A stretch of 16,455 nucleotides of DNA, from positions 1 through 16,455 of the forward strand of contig CALHKP010000052.1 of assembly GCA_938034165.1 (NCBI GenBank). Reading direction: 5' to 3'. Position numbers and translations under genes: made by a program. The DNA comes from an uncultured Clostridia bacterium. Lineage in GTDB: Bacteria; Bacillota; Clostridia; Peptostreptococcales; Anaerovoracaceae. Every line of letters begins with the position of its first letter. The first letter of the stretch is position 1. Below are positions 6,689-12,731 of this stretch, in pieces. The notes under the pieces were generated by a model. It saw nothing but the letters and a program-made list of their open reading frames with translations, searched no databases and was not told where the DNA came from.

Positions 6689-6717
6689 AGTATACTAGAA
6701 AAGAGAAAATATATCAA
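6689..6717 (-). promoter_or_regulatory. dinB promoter implying a leaderless mRNA
   Basis: On the - strand: TTGATA (6717-6712), a 17-bp spacer, and TATACT (6694-6689), each 5 of 6 to consensus. Six Ts follow, then the dinB ATG at 6682. Standard spacing puts +1 exactly on the A of the ATG. Confidence 0.7.
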
Positions 6718-6745
6718 ATAATACTCACATGAAGCGGAAATTATA

Positions 6746-6754
6746 TGCTATACT
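6746..6754 (+). promoter_or_regulatory. extended -10 promoter of the Usp/HdeD gene pair
   Basis: TGCTATACT is an extended -10 (TATACT at 6749-6754) 46 nt upstream of the Usp-like start, divergent from dinB. The -35 region is weak. Confidence 0.45.
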
Positions 6755-6799
6755 AATTGTGTGTATATTGATTCAGATATTTTGGAGAAAGGAACGCTT

Positions 6800-7177
6800 A
6801 TGAGTAATGTAATGGTATGCGTAACTAAACAGAAGGATTGCCAGAGACTGATTTCATACGGAAAAAGTCTTTGTACGGGACAGGATGATAAACTTTACGT
6901 AATTCATGTGGCGGGTCTGGATTATGCATTTCTTAGCAGCTCAGAAGATGGGCGCGCCCTTAGTTTTCTTTATGAGAAGGCGCATGAGGCAGGAGCGGAG
7001 CTGACTGTAGTCAAGTCGGATGATGTTCTTGAGACACTTACGGATGCTGTCTTTGATAAGAATATAGATACTGTGGTTGTGGGAGCCACACACGAGGTTG
7101 AAGGGTTTGACATTTTCCTGAGCCGATTCGAAGAATCTGTTTCCGGCAAAGCGAAGATAGATGTTGTATCTGAGTAG
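6800..7177 (+). CDS. Usp-like small protein (universal stress protein fold)
   Basis: A 125-residue protein with the alternating strand/helix pattern of a Usp domain. VMVCVTK (4-10) is the first strand, LYVIHVAGL (32-40) the second, ELTVV (67-71) the third and TVVVGAT (91-97) the fourth, with helices between. This resembles stand-alone Usp proteins and the Usp domain of KdpD sensors. The ATP-binding signature GxxGx9G(S/T) that should follow strand four is not seen; the segment reads GATHEVEGFDIFLSRFEESV. It may therefore not bind ATP in the usual way. The ATG at 6800 is chosen because AAAGGA lies 6 nt upstream; the longer in-frame TTG at 6761 has no such site. The HdeD-like gene follows after 29 nt, probably in the same operon. 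Confidence 0.7.
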   Translation: MSNVMVCVTKQKDCQRLISYGKSLCTGQDDKLYVIHVAGLDYAFLSSSEDGRALSFLYEKAHEAGAELTVVKSDDVLETLTDAVFDKNIDTVVVGATHEVEGFDIFLSRFEESVSGKAKIDVVSE

Positions 7178-7206
7178 TCGGGACGGTATGTTAGGAGGAA
7201 ATTTTT

Positions 7207-7974
7207 TTGAGATTACTTAATATTTTTATGGGACTGATACTTGCAGCTCTCGGATTTTTTTGTATTGCAAATGCAGGTCTTGCATTTATTTCCATGGCTT
7301 TTCCGATAGGCGTGGTTATTTTGATTGCAGGTCTGTTTGAATGTATTTCTTACAAACAAAACGGAGAGGATGCGGAGGACAGACACTGGGTTCTGATTGA
7401 GGGTATTACAACCTTTCTTCTTGGACTTCTTGTACTTTCGGGCAATCTGGCAGCAGATGTTGCTGTTGTACCGGTATTCGGTATGTGGTGCATGATTTCC
7501 GGAATCAGAAACCTTGTAATTATGACGCATATTGATATCAAACACGAGAAGAATCTGGATTATTACTGGACTCTTTTGACAAGTCTGCTGAATGGAATAG
7601 TTGGACTTTATGCTTTCTTTAATGCGAGAGTCTTTGCTCTTCCGGTGCTTATGCTCCTTGGAATTCTGTTTATAATTCAGGCTTTCAGCTTGATTAAGGT
7701 AGGTATTGATACTGTTTTGGAAAAATCGGATTTGATTAAGACGAAGGAAGAAATGGTTGCAGAGGCTACGGAAAAGGCAGAAAAAGCAAAACGCGAAGCG
7801 AAGAAGGCTCTGAAGGCAGCGAAGAAAGCAAAAAGAGCAATAAAAGAAGCCGAAGAAACAGAAATGTATTTCGACAGAATCAATAAGCCTATAGGCGAGG
7901 ACAATGTAACAATTACGCCGGCAAAAGAGGTTCTGATGGAAGCTGAGGCAGAGATAAAGGATGCAGAAAAATAG
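7207..7974 (+). CDS. HdeD/DUF308-like six-helix membrane protein with Lys/Ala-rich tail
   Basis: A 255-residue protein with a TTG start, supported by AGGAGG 8 nt upstream; the next ATG would be codon 8. Six hydrophobic helices fall at about 3-22, 26-47, 61-80, 84-106, 119-138 and 143-165, with small-residue-rich repeats typical of the HdeD/DUF308 family. HdeD in E. coli is linked to acid resistance; the function here is unknown. After the last helix comes a charged helix (about 172-218) rich in Lys, Ala and Glu (KAEKAKREAKKALKAAKKAK), which by the positive-inside rule should face the cytoplasm and could form a coiled coil or bind nucleic acid or phospholipid. A short acidic end follows. It pairs with the Usp-like gene 29 nt upstream and is followed by a terminator. 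Confidence 0.8.
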   Translation: MRLLNIFMGLILAALGFFCIANAGLAFISMAFPIGVVILIAGLFECISYKQNGEDAEDRHWVLIEGITTFLLGLLVLSGNLAADVAVVPVFGMWCMISGIRNLVIMTHIDIKHEKNLDYYWTLLTSLLNGIVGLYAFFNARVFALPVLMLLGILFIIQAFSLIKVGIDTVLEKSDLIKTKEEMVAEATEKAEKAKREAKKALKAAKKAKRAIKEAEETEMYFDRINKPIGEDNVTITPAKEVLMEAEAEIKDAEK

Positions 7975-7982
7975 TTTGTCAG

Positions 7983-8029
7983 AAGGGATTTGTACAGTTG
8001 TTTCAAGTCCCTTTTATCTTATTTTTTTT
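7983..8029 (+). terminator. intrinsic terminator after the Usp/HdeD pair
   Basis: The stem AAGGGATTTG / CAAGTCCCTT (7983-7992 with 8004-8013) is 10 bp with one G·U. It is followed by TTATCTTA and eight Ts (8022-8029). The T run ends two bases before the ribosome binding site of the next gene. Confidence 0.85.
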
Positions 8030-8040
8030 CGGAGTGAAAC

Positions 8041-9198
8041 ATGAAATTTTATGATTTGATCATATGCGGAGCAGGGGCTTCGGGCCTTGCTGCAGCCATA
8101 TCGGCAGCAAGGAGCGGCACGAAGAATATAGCTATAATAGAAAAGAAAAAGCAGGCGGGCCGCAAGATTGCAGCTTCCGGTAACGGAAGGTGCAATATGA
8201 CGAATACGAATGCGGAAGGTTATGACAAGTGTATAACCTTTTTTGAATCTATAGGTGTTCTCACACGAAGTGAGGATGAGGGCAGGGTTTACCCTTATTC
8301 CGAGGATGCGAAGGATGTAGTGAGGGCACTAGAGGCGGAAGCCAAAAGACTGGGTGTACATATCTTTACAGATACTGAGGTTTTGTCCATCCGAAAGCTG
8401 AGGGACAAAACAGGAGAAGAATTTTTTGAAGCAGAATTAAAAGTCCCTGAGAGCTCTGCCAGGGGCAAAGCCTGCCTTGTCGCCTGCGGCGGCAAGGCAG
8501 CCCCGAAGCTTGGCACAACCGGTGACGGGTTTCGGTTTGCCAAGAGCTTCGGCCACAGCGTAAGCCGTCTTATTCCGGTGCTTACGGCTGTGGAGCTTTG
8601 CCGGGAGCCTGCGGCTTTGGGCCTTTCTGGCGTACGCCAGAAAGGCAAGGTTTCCCTCAGGTTCAGGGGGGAAACCTTAGTTGAAGAATCCGGCGAAATA
8701 CAATTTACTCCCTTCGGGCTTTCCGGAATTTGCATATTCAATATATCCAGATATATGATGATTCCGGAAGGCAGGACGCTGAGAGACGGATTCGACGATT
8801 ACGAAATCGTGATAGATTTTATGCCTGAGTACACACAGGAAGAAGTGAGAGAATTTGTAAAGCGTTCCGGCGAGAGCCTTTGTTCAATCGTAAAAGAGCC
8901 TCTGGCAAAAGCCATAACAGAAAAGAAGATATCAGGAGAAGAGCCTTTTGTTCAGCTGAAATCCCTGAGATTTAAGCCAAAAGGCGCCAAGGGCTGGGAC
9001 TTTGCTCAGGTTACAAGGGGCGGAGTGAGTCTTGACGAAATTGACGAATCATATATGTCGAAAAAATGTGAAGGACTCTTTTTCTCAGGAGAGGTTCTGG
9101 ATTTTGATGGGAAATGCGGCGGCTATAATCTGACCTTTGCATGGCTTTCCGGAATCTCAGCAGGGGAAGGAATCAGCAAATATCTGACAAAAGAATAA
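8041..9198 (+). CDS. HI0933/BaiN-family FAD-dependent oxidoreductase
   Basis: A 385-residue flavoprotein. Seen: the FAD Rossmann motif GAGASG (10-15), the family signature GRKIAASGNGRCNMTN (40-55), GRVYPYSEDAKDVV (81-94), the second glycine block ACGGKAAPKLGTTGDGF, FTPFGLSG, and the C-terminal block GEVLDFDGKCGGYN (about 350-363). The family includes E. coli YhiN, H. influenzae HI0933 and BaiN; most members have no proven substrate and belong to general redox metabolism. It appears about 20 residues shorter than usual between the CNMTN motif and the following helix. The ribosome binding site GGAG is 6 nt upstream. The only space before it holds a terminator, so it depends on read-through or on a promoter inside the preceding gene. 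The stretch 8445-8678 is more G/C-rich and dense in inverted repeats. Confidence 0.9.
   Translation: MKFYDLIICGAGASGLAAAISAARSGTKNIAIIEKKKQAGRKIAASGNGRCNMTNTNAEGYDKCITFFESIGVLTRSEDEGRVYPYSEDAKDVVRALEAEAKRLGVHIFTDTEVLSIRKLRDKTGEEFFEAELKVPESSARGKACLVACGGKAAPKLGTTGDGFRFAKSFGHSVSRLIPVLTAVELCREPAALGLSGVRQKGKVSLRFRGETLVEESGEIQFTPFGLSGICIFNISRYMMIPEGRTLRDGFDDYEIVIDFMPEYTQEEVREFVKRSGESLCSIVKEPLAKAITEKKISGEEPFVQLKSLRFKPKGAKGWDFAQVTRGGVSLDEIDESYMSKKCEGLFFSGEVLDFDGKCGGYNLTFAWLSGISAGEGISKYLTKE
8472..8500. repeat. intragenic hairpin 1
   Basis: A 13-bp inverted repeat (8472-8484 with 8488-8500, outer arms CTGCCTTG / CAAGGCAG) has one T·G pair and a 3-nt loop. It lies inside the HI0933-family coding sequence. 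Confidence 0.8.
8553..8593. repeat. intragenic hairpin 2
   Basis: Arms CCACAGCGTAAGC (8553-8565) and GCTTACGGCTGTGG (8580-8593) give 13 pairs with one bulged G and a 14-nt loop. Confidence 0.8.
8621..8646. repeat. perfect 26-bp palindrome within the coding sequence
   Basis: The left half GCCTTTCTGGCGT is followed directly by its exact reverse complement; the centre lies between 8633 and 8634. It encodes the residues GLSGVRQKG, which fit the family, so it is not an inserted element. Confidence 0.9.
8647..8678. repeat. intragenic hairpin 4
   Basis: The arms AAGGTTTCCC (8647-8656) and GGGAAACCTT (8669-8678) are perfect over 10 bp with a 12-nt loop. The repeat begins on the base after the 26-bp palindrome ends. 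Confidence 0.85.
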
Positions 9199-9279
9199 AC
9201 TGCCCGGCGCCCGAAAAAAGGGCTTTGTCGACCTGACAGATTACAAATACATAGATAAACATATAACGGAGATCTGAAA

Positions 9280-10863
9280 ATGAAATACAGAATTCAACAG
9301 ATAAAAATGAAACCAAACGAGCCGGTGTCCAAGCTACCGGAAAAAATCTGCAAGAAATTAAGACGCAGCGACCTGGAACTTGTAAACTGGAAAATAACGA
9401 AACAATCAATCGATGCAAGAAATGACGATGTGAAGTTCGTGTACAACGTTGACTTTGATGCTATATCAAGAAATACAGGAAGACCGGCAGCATTGCATGA
9501 GGACAAGAAAAAGAATCTTTTCATGGCACCTGCGCCAAAGACAGCAGAGCTAATTCACGGAACTGCTCCACAAAAAGGTCGCCCTGTGATTGCAGGCTTC
9601 GGACCTTGTGGCATGTTTGCAGCGCTGGTACTTGCGGAAGAAGGCTATAGACCTATAGTAGTTGAGCGAGGAGCCGACATGGATTCGCGTGTTGAGGACG
9701 TAAAGAAATTCTGGGAAGAAGGGGTTCTCAATCCTGAATCAAACGTTCAGTTTGGGGAAGGGGGAGCCGGAACTTTTTCTGATGGCAAACTAACTACTGG
9801 AATCAACAATATAAGAATCCGAAAAGTACTTAAAACCTTTGTTAAGGCAGGGGCAAAGGAAGAAATTCTATACATGAATAAGCCCCATATCGGAACGGAT
9901 GTCCTCCGAGGGGTCGTAAAAAATATAAGAGAAGAAATAAAAGCCTTGGGTGGCGAGGTTCTGTTTTTCCACAAGCTGACAAACATTAATCTGGTTGATG
10001 GAGAGGTTTCTTCTGTCGAAGTGCTGGATGAGAAAACAGGTGAGACCAAAGTTATAGAAACTCAGAATTTGGTTGCTGCAATAGGTCACAGTGCTCGTGA
10101 TACTTTCCATTGGCTCTTTGAAAAGGGCGTGGAAATGAATCAGAAACCTTTTTCCATCGGTGTCAGAATAGAGCATCCACAGGATGTAATTGACAAATCT
10201 CAGTACGGAGAAGCTGCCGTAGCGGAAGACAGCGAAATAAAGGATTTTCTTCCTCCTGCTGATTATAAGCTTTCGTACCACTGCGAAAATGGCAGAGGGG
10301 TTTACACATTTTGTATGTGTCCCGGCGGTGAAGTTATAATGGCTTCTTCTGAGCCTGAAATGGCTGTAACTAACGGAATGAGCAACAGCTCCCGTGATTC
10401 CGGGGTTGCAAACAGCGGACTTCTGGTAGAAGTACAGACAAAGGATTTTCCTTCAGAGCATCCTCTCGCAGGCGTTGAATTCCAGAGAGAATATGAGCGC
10501 AAGGCATTCCAAAACGGCGGATACAGAGGACCTCAGAGTACATGGGGCGACTTCCGCCAAAACTCAGAAAAATCAAAAGGACTTCGAAATTCACTTCCTG
10601 AATTTGCAGTAGAATCAATAATAGAAGCAATGCCGCACTTGGGCAAAAAGCTAAAAGGCTTTGATGACGACGATGCTCTTATGACAGGTGTTGAAACAAG
10701 AAGCTCATCTCCTGTAAGATTCGTAAGAGACGCAAAGTGCCAGAGTAACATAAAAGGACTGTATCCGGCAGGTGAAGGTGCGGGATACGCAGGAGGAATC
10801 GTAAGTGCAGCCTGTGATGGAATCAAAGTAGCGGAAAAAATCATCGAAAACTTCGCAGAGTGA
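9280..10863 (+). CDS. COG2509-family FAD-dependent dehydrogenase
   Basis: A 527-residue flavoprotein. The N-terminal region of about 95 residues (MKYRIQQIKM onward, with KLRRSDLELVNWKITKQSID) is the small ferredoxin-like domain common in this family. FAD-binding GFGPCGMFAA (106-115) follows, then the family block QFGEGGAGTFSDGKL (about 150-164), and the C-terminal block YPAGEGAGYAGGIVSAACDG (495-514). Members are annotated as NAD(FAD)-utilizing dehydrogenases and their substrates are unknown. The ribosome binding site CGGAG is 8 nt upstream of the ATG. It follows the other flavoprotein gene by 81 nt with only a weak 4-bp hairpin (around 9209-9223) between, so the two are probably cotranscribed. 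It is convergent with gpmI. Confidence 0.9.
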   Translation: MKYRIQQIKMKPNEPVSKLPEKICKKLRRSDLELVNWKITKQSIDARNDDVKFVYNVDFDAISRNTGRPAALHEDKKKNLFMAPAPKTAELIHGTAPQKGRPVIAGFGPCGMFAALVLAEEGYRPIVVERGADMDSRVEDVKKFWEEGVLNPESNVQFGEGGAGTFSDGKLTTGINNIRIRKVLKTFVKAGAKEEILYMNKPHIGTDVLRGVVKNIREEIKALGGEVLFFHKLTNINLVDGEVSSVEVLDEKTGETKVIETQNLVAAIGHSARDTFHWLFEKGVEMNQKPFSIGVRIEHPQDVIDKSQYGEAAVAEDSEIKDFLPPADYKLSYHCENGRGVYTFCMCPGGEVIMASSEPEMAVTNGMSNSSRDSGVANSGLLVEVQTKDFPSEHPLAGVEFQREYERKAFQNGGYRGPQSTWGDFRQNSEKSKGLRNSLPEFAVESIIEAMPHLGKKLKGFDDDDALMTGVETRSSSPVRFVRDAKCQSNIKGLYPAGEGAGYAGGIVSAACDGIKVAEKIIENFAE

Positions 10864-10885
10864 GCTCATCGCTATTAATTACAAA

Positions 10886-10910
10886 GAGCCTGACCGGGTA
10901 GGTCAGGCTC
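10886..10910. terminator. shared terminator between the flavoprotein operon and gpmI
   Basis: A perfect 10-bp stem (GAGCCTGACC 10886-10895 with GGTCAGGCTC 10901-10910) and a 5-nt loop. The tail is better on the - strand (TTTGTAATT) than on the + strand. It sits between convergent stop codons at 10863 and 10926. Confidence 0.8.
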
Positions 10911-10925
10911 AACTTAGATAATATC

Positions 10926-12449
10926 CTATTTCAGCAGGCTTTCACCTGTCATTTCTTCAGGAATTTCAACTCCCATCATTTCCAGCATTGTAGGTGCGAT
11001 GTCTGCCAGTTTTCCGCCTTCTTTCAGTTCTCTTGGTTTATCTGAAATATTTACTAGAGGAACTGGATTTGTTGAATGTGCTGTAACCACATTTCCGTTT
11101 TCGTCTTCCATGAGATCTGCGTTTCCGTGGTCTGCGGTCATGAGAATCTGTCCGCTTTTTCCAAGAACTGCATCAACTATCTGAACTACGCATTTGTCAA
11201 GAGCTTCGATTGCCTTAACTGCGGCTTCCATAACTCCTGTATGTCCTACCATGTCTGCATTTGCAAAGTTTAGGACGATGCAGTCGTATTTGTCTGATTC
11301 GATTGCTTCGAGAACTTTTTCTGTAACGATGAATGCGCTCATTTCAGGCTGAAGGTCATAAGTTGCAACCTTTGGTGAAGGAACGAGGATTCTGTCCTCG
11401 CCTTTGTTAGGCTCTTCTACGCTTCCGTTAAAGAAGAATGTCACATGGGCATATTTTTCTGTTTCTGCGATTCTTAGCTGTGTAAGTCCAAGTCCTGAGA
11501 TATATTCGCCGAAGGTGTTCTTGTATGTTGCAGGTGGGAATGCTACCGAAACATTTGGCATAGTGCTGTCGTACTGAGTCATGCATACGTAGTTGATATC
11601 CTTTAGCATCTTTTTTCTTTCGAACCCATCAAAGTCGCTATCCACAATGCTTCTTGTGATTTCTCTTGCTCGGTCAGGTCTGAAGTTGTACATGATAACT
11701 CCGTCGCCGTCGGCCATAGGCTTTCCTCCGACAACTGTAGGAAGAACAAACTCGTCCGTTGCCTCCTTTGCATAAGATGCATCTATTGCACTGCAAGGTG
11801 TTGGAGCCTTTTCGCCTTCACCTAGAACTATTGCATCATAAGCTTTTTCGATACGGTCAAAGCGTTTATCTCTGTCCATGGCATAATATCTGCCGGAAAT
11901 AGTTGTGATTTCTCCCGCGCCTATTTCTTTGATGTATGCTGAAAGGCTATCAAGATATGTGCCTGCACTTGAAGGTGGTACGTCTCTTCCGTCTAGGAAG
12001 CAGTGAATGTATATATTTTTGATTCCTTTTTCTTTTGCCATTTTTATCAAGGCAAAGAGGTGAGTTATGTGGCTGTGAACGCCACCGTCAGAAAGCAGTC
12101 CCATGAGATGCAGATTGGTTCCTTTTGCAAGTACATCGTCCATGCATTTGGTCAGCACTTCATTTTTGAAGATTTCGCCGTCTTCCACCGCATTGCTGAT
12201 TCTCAGCAGTTCTTGATATACCACTCTTCCGGCACCGATATTCATGTGACCCACTTCTGAGTTTCCCATCTGACCTTTAGGAAGGCCTACAGCTTTTCCG
12301 CTGGCCTCAATTGTTGTATGAGGATATTTTGCAAAGATTTCATCAAAGCCCGGAGTCTTTGCCTGAGATATTGCATTTCCTTCTTTTCTTGGATTAGCGC
12401 CGAATCCGTCAAGAATCATTAACATTGTTGGTCTTTTTGTGATTTTCAT
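10926..12449 (-). CDS. gpmI: 2,3-bisphosphoglycerate-independent phosphoglycerate mutase
   Basis: A 507-residue cytosolic Mn-dependent enzyme that interconverts 3- and 2-phosphoglycerate in glycolysis. Seen: the first metal ligand in MILDGFG (D14), the phosphoserine nucleophile in QMGNSEVGHMN (S64), the substrate-binding HCFLDGRDVPP, the metal ligands TADHG (D440, H441) and TAHST (H458). Length matches the family (about 510). The start ATG has GGGAGA 8 nt upstream. It stands alone here, away from other glycolytic genes, and is divergent from addA. Confidence 0.97.
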   Translation of the reverse strand: MKITKRPTMLMILDGFGANPRKEGNAISQAKTPGFDEIFAKYPHTTIEASGKAVGLPKGQMGNSEVGHMNIGAGRVVYQELLRISNAVEDGEIFKNEVLTKCMDDVLAKGTNLHLMGLLSDGGVHSHITHLFALIKMAKEKGIKNIYIHCFLDGRDVPPSSAGTYLDSLSAYIKEIGAGEITTISGRYYAMDRDKRFDRIEKAYDAIVLGEGEKAPTPCSAIDASYAKEATDEFVLPTVVGGKPMADGDGVIMYNFRPDRAREITRSIVDSDFDGFERKKMLKDINYVCMTQYDSTMPNVSVAFPPATYKNTFGEYISGLGLTQLRIAETEKYAHVTFFFNGSVEEPNKGEDRILVPSPKVATYDLQPEMSAFIVTEKVLEAIESDKYDCIVLNFANADMVGHTGVMEAAVKAIEALDKCVVQIVDAVLGKSGQILMTADHGNADLMEDENGNVVTAHSTNPVPLVNISDKPRELKEGGKLADIAPTMLEMMGVEIPEEMTGESLLK

Positions 12450-12463
12450 ACGTATATTCTCCC

Positions 12464-12492
12464 ATTATATTTACCGGCAAAGTTTATGGCAA
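12464..12492 (-). promoter_or_regulatory. candidate gpmI promoter
   Basis: On the - strand: TTGCCA (12492-12487), a 17-bp spacer, and TATAAT (12469-12464). The hexamers are good, but the predicted start (about 12457) falls downstream of the GGGAGA at 12463-12458. That would leave the ribosome binding site out of the mRNA. Either the start is earlier or another promoter is used. Confidence 0.4.
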
Positions 12493-12554
12493 AGCAGCTC
12501 GCAAAACTTGTACCGAATTTTATTTAACAGATATTATAATTATAGCAAATAATC

Positions 12555-12563
12555 TGATATAAT
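12555..12563 (+). promoter_or_regulatory. candidate addA promoter, extended -10
   Basis: TGATATAAT is an extended -10 (TATAAT at 12558-12563) with no good -35. Another TATAAT lies at 12535-12540. Transcription from either gives an addA leader of about 160-185 nt. Confidence 0.45.
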
Positions 12564-12567
12564 CAAT

Positions 12568-12672
12568 ATGGACGCTGAAGAAGCGAATGAGAAAACTTGC
12601 CGCGGTTTGCAGCAGGTTCTCAATTGATATTGAAGAAATCAAAAAAGGTTATAGGTTACCTTTTTTAACCTA
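12568..12672 (+). promoter_or_regulatory. structured leader upstream of addA, possible attenuator
   Basis: Three successive hairpins are visible. The first is CGCT / AGCG (12573-12585). The second is TGAGAA...CTTGC / GCAGG-TTCTCA (12588-12622, 11 bp with an AA bulge). The third is AAAAAAGGT / ACCTTTTTT (12641-12666), terminator-like. The pair TAGGTTA / TAACCTA (12652-12658 with 12666-12672) would exclude the third stem. TCAATAT (12563-12569) and ATATTGA (12627-12633) could close the first two into a three-way junction, but only if transcription starts upstream of 12563. A 19-codon ORF (12568-12627) without a ribosome binding site also overlaps. No known riboswitch class was recognised. Confidence 0.35.
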
Positions 12673-12691
12673 AATATATTATATAAGGAGA

Positions 12692-12717
12692 TTCGGCCGG
12701 GTAGGGGTACCGGCGAA
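12692..12717 (+). promoter_or_regulatory. hairpin between an isolated AAGGAG and the addA start
   Basis: The stem is TTCG-CCGG / CCGG-CGAA (8 bp with one bulged G, 9-nt loop). AAGGAG at 12685-12690 is directly upstream, and the addA ATG is 14 nt after the hairpin. No start codon stands at a normal distance from the AAGGAG. Folding the hairpin would bring it to about 15 nt from the ATG. Confidence 0.5.
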
Positions 12718-12731
12718 AGAAAGATAAACTT

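Noticed and set aside
8295..8741. 148-codon - strand ORF opposite the HI0933-family gene.
   Set aside because: It is a shadow frame made possible by the G/C-rich, symmetric DNA there; the + strand protein carries all the family motifs.
9209..9223. Hairpin GCCC / GGGC between the two flavoprotein genes as a terminator.
   Set aside because: The stem is only 4 bp and the T run is short (TTT), so it is unlikely to separate the two genes.
12568..12627. 19-codon ORF in the addA leader as a real leader peptide gene.
   Set aside because: No ribosome binding site and no run of regulatory codons; kept only as part of the leader description.
12701..12717. GTAGGGGTACCGGCGAA looks like a T-box antiterminator motif.
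   Set aside because: The spacing and bases differ from GGTGGTACCGCG, there is no stem I or specifier loop, no T run follows, and addA is not an amino-acid-related gene.
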